Positions 18,052 through 26,532 of a stretch of 64,000 nt of DNA are shown piece by piece. The notes under the pieces were generated by a model. It searched no databases. It was not told where the DNA came from and worked only from the letters and a program-made list of their open reading frames with translations. The first letter of the stretch is position 1. Every line of letters begins with the position of its first letter. The position numbers and the translations under genes are program-made. This DNA is from Romboutsia faecis (GTDB taxonomy: Bacteria; Bacillota; Clostridia; Peptostreptococcales; Peptostreptococcaceae): contig NZ_JACRWE010000008.1 in the NCBI RefSeq assembly GCF_014323405.1, positions 59,801 to 123,800 of the forward strand. Reading direction: 5' to 3'.

Positions 18052-18873
18052 TTGGATTTAATGAATTGCAACAAACTAATAGAAGAGTTTTCAGAACTTA
18101 TAAAGAATAAAAAGTGCAATCCTTATGAAGGAGAGTTAAAGGTAGGAGTAGACTTAGGAACAGCTAATATAGTTTTATCAGTCGTAGATTCTAATAATAG
18201 ACCTATAGCTGGTGCTATGTATCCATCTAGTGTAGTAAAAGATGGAATAGTTGTAGATTATATAGGTGCAACTAGAGTTGTAAGAGACCTAAAGGATCAA
18301 GTTGAAGCTATTATAGGAGTACCTCTTACAAAAGCAGCTACAGCAATACCACCAGGGATTACAGAGGGGAATACAAAAGTAATTGCTAATGTAGTAGAAT
18401 CAGCGGATTTAGAAGTTATAAATGTGATTGATGAGCCAACCGCTGCATCTTGTGTGCTTGGTATACGTGATGGAGCTGTAGTAGATGTAGGTGGTGGTAC
18501 TACTGGAATTAGTATAATAAAAGATGGCAAGGTTGTATTTACTGCTGATGAGCCTACTGGTGGTACTCATATGACTTTAGTTTTAGCTGGATTTATGAAA
18601 AAATCATTTGAAGAAGCTGAGGAAATGAAAAAAGATAAATCTCTTGAAAGAGATGTATTTACTATAGTTAAGCCAGTAGTTGAAAAAATGGCATCGATTG
18701 TAAGTAAATATATTCAAGGATATGATGTTGATGCTATCTACGTAGTAGGTGGTGCATGTTGTTTTAATGAATTTGAAAGAATATTTAAAAAGGAAACTAA
18801 GGTAGACACTATAAAACCTATAGAGCCACTTTTAGTAACACCTCTTGGTATAGCTATGAATTGTAGTGTATAG
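18052..18873 (+). CDS. eutJ: EutJ-like actin-fold chaperone
   Basis: 273 residues with an HSP70/actin-type ATPase fold: phosphate loop VGVDLGTANIVLSVVD (~31-46), VIDEPTAASCVLG and the second loop VVDVGGGTTGISII. This matches EutJ, usually found in ethanolamine clusters, here embedded between pduL and a flavoprotein gene. EutJ is proposed to help assembly or reactivation of luminal enzymes; experimental support is thin. A TTG start at 18052 has AGGTG 5 nt upstream; an ATG three codons later is a poorer fit. Confidence 0.88.
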   Translation: MDLMNCNKLIEEFSELIKNKKCNPYEGELKVGVDLGTANIVLSVVDSNNRPIAGAMYPSSVVKDGIVVDYIGATRVVRDLKDQVEAIIGVPLTKAATAIPPGITEGNTKVIANVVESADLEVINVIDEPTAASCVLGIRDGAVVDVGGGTTGISIIKDGKVVFTADEPTGGTHMTLVLAGFMKKSFEEAEEMKKDKSLERDVFTIVKPVVEKMASIVSKYIQGYDVDAIYVVGGACCFNEFERIFKKETKVDTIKPIEPLLVTPLGIAMNCSV

Positions 18874-18884
18874 AAGGTGATAAG

Positions 18885-19745
18885 TTGAATCAAAAAAAAC
18901 AATTAGAAAGCATAATAGAAGAATCCATAGTAGATTATATTGTCGAAAAAGTAATAGAAAAAATTATAGACAAAAGTAAAAGAGGATTACTTTTGTTTAC
19001 TGGGGCAACTATTGGATACTGCCAAGCAATAGAGTCAATAAACAAATTGAAGATGGATGGATGGGAATTTGATGTAGTAATGTCAAAATCAGCACAAGAA
19101 GTGCTTACTATAGATACTGTAAGAAAATCTATGGGTATAGAAAATATAATAACTGATGCAGATGGATTAGTTATTAAGGAGTTACTACGAAAAAATAATA
19201 TAATAATAATTCCTACCTTAACTATGAATTCAGCTGCAAAGCTTGCAAATTGTATTAGTGATACTCTTGTCACTAATATCGTTTCAAAGGCTCTATTGTC
19301 AGGAAAACCTGTAGTAGCATCAATTAATGGATGTTGTCCAGAAAATGAAGAAAGAAGAAGTATATATGGAGATAATCTAAGTGATTTTCATAAGAAAAGA
19401 TTAAGCTCTAATCTTGAAGTTTTAAGAGAATACAATATTAAATTAACTTCTTCTGAAAATTTATATGAGAAAGTAAACAAAACACTTTTAAAAAGTTTTG
19501 ATTTAGATAAATCAAATTCATCTAGTATATCAAAATTAAATAGTAATATAGAAATTAGTAAGAAAGCTGAACCTAAAGCTGATAAAATATCTTCATCTAT
19601 AAAGATAAACAAAAAGGTCTTAAGTAGAAGAGATATATGGGATAACAAAATGTATAATAAAATTTTTGTAAACCCAAATACATTAATAACAGATTTAGCA
19701 AGAGATGAAGCACATAGATTAAATATTAAATTACTAAAAGAATAA
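18885..19745 (+). CDS. BMC-associated flavoprotein (PF02441-like) with encapsulation-type N-terminus
   Basis: 286 residues. The first ~30 residues (QLESIIEESIVDYIVEKVIEKI) form an amphipathic helix like those of PduD, PduE and PduL, so the protein is probably luminal. Residues ~34-190 resemble the HFCD/flavoprotein fold: GLLLFTGATIGYCQAIESI, VVMSKSAQEVL, IIIPTLTMNSAAKLANCISD, with KPVVASINGCCPE. A Ser/Lys/Asn-rich linker leads to a ~45-residue C-terminal segment. It occupies the place of pduM between L and N. A role in flavin or cobalamin redox or in cofactor supply is an inference. TTG start with GAAGGTGATAAG. Confidence 0.7.
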   Translation: MNQKKQLESIIEESIVDYIVEKVIEKIIDKSKRGLLLFTGATIGYCQAIESINKLKMDGWEFDVVMSKSAQEVLTIDTVRKSMGIENIITDADGLVIKELLRKNNIIIIPTLTMNSAAKLANCISDTLVTNIVSKALLSGKPVVASINGCCPENEERRSIYGDNLSDFHKKRLSSNLEVLREYNIKLTSSENLYEKVNKTLLKSFDLDKSNSSSISKLNSNIEISKKAEPKADKISSSIKINKKVLSRRDIWDNKMYNKIFVNPNTLITDLARDEAHRLNIKLLKE

Positions 19746-19757
19746 GGAGTAATGAAT

Positions 19758-20027
19758 ATGTATTTAGGGAAAGTGGTTGGAACAGTTGTATCAACAACTA
19801 AAAATGAAGCTTTGGTAGGTTTTAAACTTTTAGTAATAAAAAAGCTAGATGAGCATTTAGGTATGACTGATAATAGTGAGGTTGTAGTAGATTCAGTTGG
19901 TGCAGGAGTAGGGGAAATAGTATTGGTATCTAAAGGAAGCTCTGCAAGATATGTACTTGAAAGAGAAAAAGCGCCTATAGATTCAGCAGTAGTAGCTATT
20001 GTTGATACTGTAGAAGTAAATGGTTAG
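19758..20027 (+). CDS. pduN: BMC-P pentameric vertex protein PduN
   Basis: 89 residues from the ATG at 19758; AAGGAG at 19744-19749 is 8 nt away, whereas the earlier ATG at 19752 is too close. The protein is an EutN/CcmL domain: YLGKVVGTVVSTTK, EVVVDSVGAGVGEIVLVSKGSSAR, APIDSAVVAIVDTV. Pentamers of this family cap the vertices of the polyhedral shell, so it is required for closure. Confidence 0.95.
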   Translation: MYLGKVVGTVVSTTKNEALVGFKLLVIKKLDEHLGMTDNSEVVVDSVGAGVGEIVLVSKGSSARYVLEREKAPIDSAVVAIVDTVEVNG

Positions 20028-20040
20028 GGAGTGAAATTCA

Positions 20041-21009
20041 TTGGCTAATTTATACACAAAGTCAGGCGATAAGGGTGAAACAAGTTTATATGGTGGGAAA
20101 AGAGTAAAAAAAAGTAGTGCAAGAGTTGACTGTTATGGAACTATAGATGAAGCTAATTCAATGCTAGGCCTTGCTTACTCACATCTAGAAAATAAAAATA
20201 TAAAGATTTATGTAAACTCAATACAAAAAAGATTATTTAGTGTAGGTGCAGAATTAGCAAGTGATGAAAAAGGAATTCAAATGTTACAAGGAAAGGTAAC
20301 AGAAAAAGACGTAGCTTTTTTAGAACAAATTGTTGATGAATGTACTGAAATTGTAGGAAAACAAACAGCGTTTGTAGTTCCAGGTAAAAATTCTGCATCG
20401 GCATCTTTACATGTAGCTAGAACAATTATTAGAAGGGCTGAAAGAAAGATTATATCATTAAGTGAAGAAGAAGAGATAAGAGAAGACTTATTAAAATATA
20501 TAAATAGACTATCTGATACTATATATGCTCTAGCAAGAGTAGAAGAATATAACTCAGAGGTAGAGAATATAAAAAATAAAGTTGTAAAGAAACTAAAAGA
20601 AAAGTTTTCTAAGGATTTCAATCTAAAGAATATCAAAAAAATGGCAGAATTTGCTGAAGAAAAAGCTATAGAAATGAATGTTCCAATGGTTTTTTCAGCA
20701 GTAGATGAAGGTGGAAATATTATTTTGATTCATAGAATGGAAGGATCTTTATTAGCAAGTTTAGATATATCTATGAATAAGGCATATACTGCACTTGCTC
20801 TTCAAATGCCAACATCAGATGTAAGTGATTTGGCTAAAGAATCAGGTTCGCTTTATGGAATACAAAATACAAATGCCAATAAAATAGTAGTATTTGGTGG
20901 AGGATTTCCAATAGAGGTTAATGGAAAGATAGTAGGAGCAATAGGAGTAAGTGGAGGTACTGTAGAACAAGATATGAAAATTGCTCAATATGCAATAGAT
21001 TCATTATAG
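20041..21009 (+). CDS. pduO: PduO: cob(I)alamin adenosyltransferase fused to GlcG/HbpS domain
   Basis: 322 residues. The N-terminal half (1-~185) is a PduO-type ATP:corrinoid adenosyltransferase: LYTKSGDKGETSLYGGKRV (ATP site), RVDCYGTIDEANSMLGLA and ARTIIRRAERKI. Residues ~190-322 are the GlcG/HbpS (DUF336) domain with AEEKAIEMNVPMVFSAVDEGG, here shortened to EMNVPMVFSAVDEGG, and IVGAIGVSGG. It makes adenosylcobalamin for PduCDE from cob(I)alamin supplied by PduS. The same fusion is found in Salmonella PduO. TTG start with GGGAGTG upstream. Confidence 0.95.
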   Translation: MANLYTKSGDKGETSLYGGKRVKKSSARVDCYGTIDEANSMLGLAYSHLENKNIKIYVNSIQKRLFSVGAELASDEKGIQMLQGKVTEKDVAFLEQIVDECTEIVGKQTAFVVPGKNSASASLHVARTIIRRAERKIISLSEEEEIREDLLKYINRLSDTIYALARVEEYNSEVENIKNKVVKKLKEKFSKDFNLKNIKKMAEFAEEKAIEMNVPMVFSAVDEGGNIILIHRMEGSLLASLDISMNKAYTALALQMPTSDVSDLAKESGSLYGIQNTNANKIVVFGGGFPIEVNGKIVGAIGVSGGTVEQDMKIAQYAIDSL

Positions 21010-21025
21010 GTTAGGGGGGAGTCGT

Positions 21026-22432
21026 ATGAATATAAGTACTCTAGACATAGAAAAAGTCGTAAAAAAAGTCATCGAAGGTATAGATGTAAAAGAAAAGGAA
21101 AACTGCGTAGATTGTGTAGACGGAATATTTGAAAATATGAATGATGCAGTAGAGGCAGCATTTATAGCACAGAAAGAATATATGAAATGCACTATGGCTG
21201 ATAGAGATAGATTTATTAAGGCTATAAGAGAAGAGTTTTATAATGATGAACTCATAGAACTTATTTCAAGAATGTCTGTCGAAGAAACTGGAATGGGAGA
21301 AGTAGAGTATAAAATTATAAAAAATAAACTCGTAATAGAAAAAACACCAGGGATAGAAGATTTAAAAAGTGAAGCTATATCAGGAGATGATGGTCTTACT
21401 TTAGTAGAATTATCTCCATTTGGTGTTATAGGTGCAATAGCACCGACTACAAATCCAACAGAAACACTTCTTTGTAATAGCATAGGAATGCTTGCTGCAG
21501 GAAACTCTGTAGTATTTAGTCCTCATCCAAGAGCTAAAAAAGTTTCAACATTAACTATACAAACTATAAATAGGGCTCTGAGAAAAGCAGGAGCTCCAGA
21601 AAATCTTGTGGTTTCAGTTGCTGAGCCATCTATAGAAAATACAAATATAATGATAAAACATGATAAAGTAAAACTATTAGTTGCTACAGGTGGACCTGGA
21701 ATAGTTAAATTAGTACTATCATCAGGAAAGAAAGCAATAGGTGCAGGTGCAGGAAATCCACCAGCTGTAGTTGATGAAACTGCAGATATTGAAAAAGCTG
21801 CAAAAGATATTATAGATGGATGTAGCTTTGATAATAACCTACCTTGCATAGCAGAAAAGGAAGTTATTGCAGTTGATTCAATTGCAGATTACTTAATATT
21901 TAATATGAATAAAAATGGAGCTTATCAAATAACTGATAAAGATCTTCTAGATAAACTGGTAAAATTAGTACTTAATGATAAGTTAAAAATAAAAACTGAG
22001 TTTGTTGGAAAAAGTGCTAAATACATACTTAGTAAGCTAGGTATAGAAGTAGATTCAAGTATTAAGGTAATTATAATGGAAACAGATAAAGAGCATCCAT
22101 TTGTCCAAGAAGAATTGATGATGCCGATACTTCCTATAGTAAGAGTAAAAGATGTAGATGAAGCAATAGATTTAGCTGTAGAAGTAGAACATGGAAATAG
22201 ACATACTGCCATTATGCATTCTAAGAATGTTGATAAATTAACTAAAATGGCTAGACTTATACAAACTACTATATTTGTTAAAAATGGACCATCATATGCT
22301 GGAATTGGTGTTGGTGGAGAAGGTCATACAACATTTACTATAGCAGGTCCAACTGGAGAAGGTCTAACATCAGCAAAAACATTCACTAGAAAAAGAAGAT
22401 GTGTACTTGTAGAAGGGTTTAACGTTAGATAA
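21026..22432 (+). CDS. pduP: CoA-acylating propionaldehyde dehydrogenase PduP
   Basis: 468 residues, the usual length. The N-terminal ~18 residues (NISTLDIEKVVKKVIEGI) are an encapsulation helix. The aldehyde dehydrogenase core shows PFGVIGAIAPTTNPTETLLCN, split here as PFGVIGAIAPTTNPTE, ATGGPGIVKLVLSSGKKAIG, GAGNPPAVVD and the catalytic cysteine in DNNLPCIAEKEV. It oxidises propionaldehyde to propionyl-CoA with NAD+, paired with PduQ for NADH recycling. GGGGGGAG precedes the ATG. Confidence 0.96.
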   Translation: MNISTLDIEKVVKKVIEGIDVKEKENCVDCVDGIFENMNDAVEAAFIAQKEYMKCTMADRDRFIKAIREEFYNDELIELISRMSVEETGMGEVEYKIIKNKLVIEKTPGIEDLKSEAISGDDGLTLVELSPFGVIGAIAPTTNPTETLLCNSIGMLAAGNSVVFSPHPRAKKVSTLTIQTINRALRKAGAPENLVVSVAEPSIENTNIMIKHDKVKLLVATGGPGIVKLVLSSGKKAIGAGAGNPPAVVDETADIEKAAKDIIDGCSFDNNLPCIAEKEVIAVDSIADYLIFNMNKNGAYQITDKDLLDKLVKLVLNDKLKIKTEFVGKSAKYILSKLGIEVDSSIKVIIMETDKEHPFVQEELMMPILPIVRVKDVDEAIDLAVEVEHGNRHTAIMHSKNVDKLTKMARLIQTTIFVKNGPSYAGIGVGGEGHTTFTIAGPTGEGLTSAKTFTRKRRCVLVEGFNVR

Positions 22433-22445
22433 AGAGGTGAGCTAA

Positions 22446-23777
22446 TTGGAAAAAGATTTAATAAGCCTTGTTAAAAATGCAGGTATTGTAGGTGCAGGTG
22501 GAGCTGGATTTCCAACTCACGTAAAATTAAATGCAAAGGCTGAATATGTAATCGTAAATGGTGCAGAATGTGAGCCTCTTTTAAGAGTAGACCAGCAACT
22601 TATGGCAATGGAATCTAGAAAAATCCTGGAAGGTTTAAAACTTATAAAAGATCATGTAGGAGCAAAATATGCAGTAATAGCTCTTAAAGAAAAATATAAA
22701 AAAGCTATAAAATCTTTTGAAGATATAATTGGAGAGTATGAGGGAATAAGTATTCATAAACTACAAAATTTTTATCCTGCAGGGGATGAACAAATTATAG
22801 TATATGAAGTTACAGGAAGAATAGTTCCTGAAGGTGGAATACCTCTTAATGTTGGTGCTATAGTTTCTAACGTAGAAACTATAGCCAACATCTATGATGC
22901 ATATTATAATAGTACTCCTGTTACAGAAAAGTATGTAACAGTTACAGGTGCAGTAAAATATCCTAGAACCTTAAAATTGCCAATAGGATTAAGTATAGAA
23001 GAAGCTATAAACTTAGCTGGAGGAACTTATTTAGAGGAGTATGTAGTAATAAATGGTGGACCAATGATGGGTAAAATTACAGATATAAAAAATCCTATTA
23101 CTAAAACGACGAAAGGCCTTATAGTTTTGCAATCTGATCATCCACTTGTAAGGTCACTAACTAAGGATGTAAATCAAATGATAAAAGAAGCTAAAGCTGC
23201 TTGTATGCATTGTAGTCATTGTAGTGAGGTATGCCCAAGGAATTTAATTGGGCACAGTATATATCCAGACAAGATGATGAGACTTGCTAGTTATAGTAAT
23301 TTATGTGATGAAAAAGTAACACCAGTAAATGCATTTTTATGTTGTGAGTGTAGATTATGTGAATATGCATGTGTAATGGATTTACAACCTTGGAAGCTGC
23401 ATAACTCGCTTAAGAAAACTATGGGAGCAAATGGTATAAAAAATACATGTAAAAATCAGCCGGAAAATGTTCACCCATTTAGGTCATATAAAAAGTATCC
23501 GGTGAATAAGTTAATTAATAAGATAGGATTAAATTTATATGATGTAGAGGCACCAATGACAGATGTTAAAGTAAATGTAAAATCTGTAGCTATTCCTTTA
23601 AGTCAACATATAGGTGCACCAGCAATACCAGTAGTACAAATAGGCGACAAAGTTTTTAAAGGAGATTTATTAGGGCAAGTAGAAGATAATAAATTAGGTA
23701 GCAATATTCACTCAAGCATCGATGGAACTATCAAAGAGATTAGAAATAATATAATTATAATTGATTGGGGGATGTAA
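22446..23777 (+). CDS. pduS: Corrin/flavin reductase PduS (RnfC-like)
   Basis: 443 residues. The N-terminus has the glycine-rich GAGGAGFPTHVK flavin/NAD(P)H loop and VNGAECEPLL; a SLBB region and two 4Fe-4S motifs follow, CMHCSHCSEVCP (~252-263) and CCECRLCEYAC (~299-309). PduS reduces cob(II)alamin to cob(I)alamin and hands it to PduO; it may also move electrons through the shell to PduT. TTG start with AAGAGGTGAG. The stop is followed by one base and then the next ATG. Confidence 0.95.
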   Translation: MEKDLISLVKNAGIVGAGGAGFPTHVKLNAKAEYVIVNGAECEPLLRVDQQLMAMESRKILEGLKLIKDHVGAKYAVIALKEKYKKAIKSFEDIIGEYEGISIHKLQNFYPAGDEQIIVYEVTGRIVPEGGIPLNVGAIVSNVETIANIYDAYYNSTPVTEKYVTVTGAVKYPRTLKLPIGLSIEEAINLAGGTYLEEYVVINGGPMMGKITDIKNPITKTTKGLIVLQSDHPLVRSLTKDVNQMIKEAKAACMHCSHCSEVCPRNLIGHSIYPDKMMRLASYSNLCDEKVTPVNAFLCCECRLCEYACVMDLQPWKLHNSLKKTMGANGIKNTCKNQPENVHPFRSYKKYPVNKLINKIGLNLYDVEAPMTDVKVNVKSVAIPLSQHIGAPAIPVVQIGDKVFKGDLLGQVEDNKLGSNIHSSIDGTIKEIRNNIIIIDWGM

Positions 23778-23778
23778 T

Positions 23779-24705
23779 ATGAGTATTTTATCAGTACTTG
23801 CAGCATTCGGTGGAGGCGCTTTTGGTTCAGCTATAGGTGCATTACCTGCATTTATTATGACAGGTGTCATAGCTGTAGTTGGTACAGCAATAGGATTAGG
23901 TACAGGTATGGATGTAGTAACTGGTAATATTGCATTTGGTTCTTTCTTTGGTCCACACATAGCATTTGCTGGTGGTGTTGCAGCAGCAGCATTTGCAGCA
24001 AGAAAAAATAATGCAATAGCTAATGGTAGTTTAGGCGGAGGAGATGTAGCAGTTGCCGCACCTTCAGGAATAACTAATGGAGCAGATATACTTTATTGTT
24101 TACATGGTACAGGAGATGCATCTGTTTTACTAGTCGGTGGAGTGTTTGGTGTATTAGGTTTATTAATAAATCATTTATACGCAAATGTTTTAGCTATACC
24201 TACAGATACAGTTGCAATGACAGTTGCAACATCAGGTTTGATAGTAAGATTTGCTATAGGTAAATCAGGATTAACTGGTAAGTATGAAGGTAGTACTCCT
24301 AGAGAATATTTCCCTAAAGGAAATGCTTTTATATATAATATAGTACTTGGTTTAATTGTTGGTTTAGTAGTATGTTATACAGGAACATTATTAGAAGAAG
24401 CTGGAGTATCTCGTGAAGTTATGCAAGCTTCATATCCAGGATTTGTATTTGCAATAAGTGCTATTTCATTAATATTTGCACAAACTGGATTTACATCACC
24501 AACTACACATCATATAAGTATAACTGCAGCATATGCTTTAGTATGGTCAGGAAGCCCAATTATAGGTATTATAGTAGCAATAGTCGCTGCATTACTTGGT
24601 GAATTCTTTGTTAAGACTGTAAATAGTCATGTTGATAGCCACGTTGACCCACCTGCATGTACAATATTCATATTATCACTAATAATATTTATGATATTTA
24701 AATAA
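23779..24705 (+). CDS. Uncharacterised polytopic membrane protein within the pdu operon
   Basis: I do not recognise the family with certainty. 308 residues from ATG 23779, chosen because GGGGGA lies 7 nt upstream. It has about eight hydrophobic segments rich in Gly/Ala (for example FGGGAFGSAIGALPAFI, IAFGSFFGPHIAFAGG) and a short motif before the last helix, NSHVDSHVDPPAC. It lacks the NPA motifs of aquaglyceroporins, so it is not PduF. Its place between pduS and pduT and the lack of any other permease in the operon make a transporter or facilitator for diol, glycerol or a corrinoid plausible. This is an inference. Confidence 0.55.
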   Translation: MSILSVLAAFGGGAFGSAIGALPAFIMTGVIAVVGTAIGLGTGMDVVTGNIAFGSFFGPHIAFAGGVAAAAFAARKNNAIANGSLGGGDVAVAAPSGITNGADILYCLHGTGDASVLLVGGVFGVLGLLINHLYANVLAIPTDTVAMTVATSGLIVRFAIGKSGLTGKYEGSTPREYFPKGNAFIYNIVLGLIVGLVVCYTGTLLEEAGVSREVMQASYPGFVFAISAISLIFAQTGFTSPTTHHISITAAYALVWSGSPIIGIIVAIVAALLGEFFVKTVNSHVDSHVDPPACTIFILSLIIFMIFK

Positions 24706-24731
24706 TAAGAAATAGAAGAGAGGGGATACCG

Positions 24732-25280
24732 TTGAAGAAAGCAATAGGTCTTGTAGAGATAAAAAGTATTCCTATTGGTATAGAAACAGCTGATGAAATG
24801 TTAAAGGCTGCTAATGTGGAATTGATTATGGCAAATCCTATTTGTCCAGGCAAATATATGATTTTAATTACTGGAGATGTAGGTGCAGTAAAAAGCTCTG
24901 TTGAATCAGGGAGAAAAGTAGCGAGTATATTTCTAGTAGAATCTCATGTAATAAATAATATACATGAAGATGTATTAGTATCGCTTACTGGTTTTACAGA
25001 AATAGATAATGTAAAATCTATAGGAGCAATAGAAACTATATCAGCATTGACTGCTATAAAAGCAGGAGATATAGCTGTGAAGTCTTCTAATGTAAAATTA
25101 ATAGAAATTAGAATTGCTAAAGGATTAGGTGGAAAAGGTTTTTTAGTTTTAACGGGTGAGGTATCAGCTGTTAAATCAGCAGTGAAATCTTGTTTAAATG
25201 AATTAGGTGAATCTGGATCTATAATAAGCACTTCTGTAGTATCTTCGCCTCATAAAAGCTTAATAGAGAAGCTTAGATAA
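24732..25280 (+). CDS. pduT: BMC-T shell protein PduT with central iron-sulfur site
   Basis: 182 residues comprising two tandem BMC domains: KAIGLVEIKSIPIGIETADEML, split as AIGLVEIKSIPIGIETAD, and SIGAIETISALTAIKAGDIAVK, similarly AIETISALTAIKAGD. In the first domain NPICPGKY carries the pore cysteine that in PduT trimers holds a shared 4Fe-4S cluster on the threefold axis. The cluster may carry electrons across the shell to PduS. TTG start with GAGAGGGGA. It is the last obvious BMC gene of the operon. Confidence 0.94.
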   Translation: MKKAIGLVEIKSIPIGIETADEMLKAANVELIMANPICPGKYMILITGDVGAVKSSVESGRKVASIFLVESHVINNIHEDVLVSLTGFTEIDNVKSIGAIETISALTAIKAGDIAVKSSNVKLIEIRIAKGLGGKGFLVLTGEVSAVKSAVKSCLNELGESGSIISTSVVSSPHKSLIEKLR

Positions 25281-25308
25281 GGTTGATAAATTAAATTATT
25301 AAAAGTAT

Positions 25309-25355
25309 GGGCTTATAAGTAGGTTATATTAAAATCTATTTGTGGCCCTTTCTTT
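25309..25355 (+). terminator. Terminator hairpin at the end of the pdu operon, overlapping an alternative hairpin
   Basis: Left arm 25309-25322 (GGGC plus AT-rich part) pairs imperfectly with 25336-25348 (ending GCCC) and is followed by TTTCTTT. The same GCCC arm extended (25345-25357) also forms a perfect 13-bp repeat with 25378-25390, so the two structures exclude each other, as in an attenuator ahead of the kinase gene. Confidence 0.5.
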
Positions 25356-25390
25356 ATTAATATTTAAATGAATGTCTATAAAGAAAGGGC
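25345..25390 (+). promoter_or_regulatory. Perfect 13-bp inverted repeat upstream of the APH-fold kinase gene
   Basis: Arms 25345-25357 and 25378-25390 with a 20-nt loop, ending 16 nt before the GAGGAG ribosome binding site. It shares its left arm with the terminator hairpin, so it may act as an antiterminator. This is only an inference from pairing. Confidence 0.4.
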
Positions 25391-25418
25391 TATAAATTTA
25401 CAAATGAGAGGAGATAAT

Positions 25419-26441
25419 ATGGGGGTATATAAAGCATCATCATTAAAAGAACTTTTAAGTAAAGAAGTGTTAAGTAATGTTGTTGGAGATATAAAAAACA
25501 TGAAAATATATCGTATAGATACAAGTGGTTTATCTGGATCTAAAATGTATAAATTAAAAATATATAACAATGAAAGTAGCAAAATTTTATATTTAAAAGT
25601 AAATAATTTGAAAGAGGACTGGCTTGCAAGAGTAAGTAATGATAGTGGAAGAGAGCTTACTGTATTTAAAGATAGTATATTTGCTAAAATAGAGGAGTTT
25701 ATTAAAGGGATCTATATAGCATATTATGAAGATAGAAACTGTTATGCAATTTTAATGAATGATATGTCAAGTTTTATTGGAGCCGAAAAAAATAGTGATG
25801 ATTATTATGCATATTTAGATAATTTAGCTAAATTTCATGCTAAATTTAGTGAATATGATATTTTAAAATATAAATCTTTACTTAGTGTAGAAGATTACTA
25901 TTATTTTTTAACAGAGGAAAAACTTGATCAAGTAGAAGAGTTTAAAGAAGATAATTATTATGGATGGAAAAAGTTAAAGGAATTTTTGGGTGAAGAACGT
26001 TATAAAAAATATTGTGAATTTAAAAATATAGACCAAAAATTTTCTTATTATCCTAAGACATTTGTACATGGAGATTATAGGCCAGATAATGCACTTTATA
26101 TTGGCAAGGATGATGTAAGATTTATAGATTGGGCAAATAGTGGTTGCGGGCCATGTACCTTGGATTTATTTTGGTATATTATGAGCTCAGTAGACAATAA
26201 AGTAGATAAAATAGATCTTATTTATTATTATAAGGAATCATTAGAAAAATACTTAGGATATGCATTTACTAAAAAAACTTGGGATACATTAATAAGAATT
26301 GGAGTATTATGTGCATGTAGAATGTTTTTGGCAGCACTTATTAGTAGAAGTAACTTAGATGATAAATTTGCAACCTATAACTTGCAGTGGTGGATAGAAA
26401 GCTTGATAATAATACTTGATGATTTAGAAATTGAACGATAA
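25419..26441 (+). CDS. APH/choline-kinase-fold phosphotransferase
   Basis: 340 residues from ATG 25419 (GAGAGGAG 6 nt upstream); a longer frame from 25368 lacks a site and would cover the hairpin. Brenner motif VHGDYRPDNALY (catalytic Asp) and metal motif FIDWANSG place it in the aminoglycoside phosphotransferase/choline kinase superfamily. Its position just after pduT suggests a role linked to diol or cobalamin metabolism; PduX, the L-threonine kinase for cobalamin assembly, is missing here and is a GHMP enzyme, so functional replacement is conceivable but unproven. Antibiotic resistance is unlikely from context. Confidence 0.75.
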   Translation: MGVYKASSLKELLSKEVLSNVVGDIKNMKIYRIDTSGLSGSKMYKLKIYNNESSKILYLKVNNLKEDWLARVSNDSGRELTVFKDSIFAKIEEFIKGIYIAYYEDRNCYAILMNDMSSFIGAEKNSDDYYAYLDNLAKFHAKFSEYDILKYKSLLSVEDYYYFLTEEKLDQVEEFKEDNYYGWKKLKEFLGEERYKKYCEFKNIDQKFSYYPKTFVHGDYRPDNALYIGKDDVRFIDWANSGCGPCTLDLFWYIMSSVDNKVDKIDLIYYYKESLEKYLGYAFTKKTWDTLIRIGVLCACRMFLAALISRSNLDDKFATYNLQWWIESLIIILDDLEIER

Positions 26442-26480
26442 TATTATGTAAAATATATAGTAATAATATATTAAAATAAA

Positions 26481-26520
26481 AAAATAAATCACTGATATCA
26501 ATTATCAGTGATTTATTTTT
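26481..26520. terminator. Bidirectional terminator between kinase and aspartate decarboxylase genes
   Basis: A 17-bp perfect stem (26481-26497 with 26503-26519) with a 5-nt loop. The A-rich left and T-rich right flanks let it serve both convergent genes. Confidence 0.9.
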
Positions 26521-26532
26521 ATTTTAATATAA

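Noticed and set aside
25419..26441. Aminoglycoside resistance gene
   Set aside because: The fold is shared by many small-molecule kinases, and the gene follows a metabolic operon rather than a resistance element.
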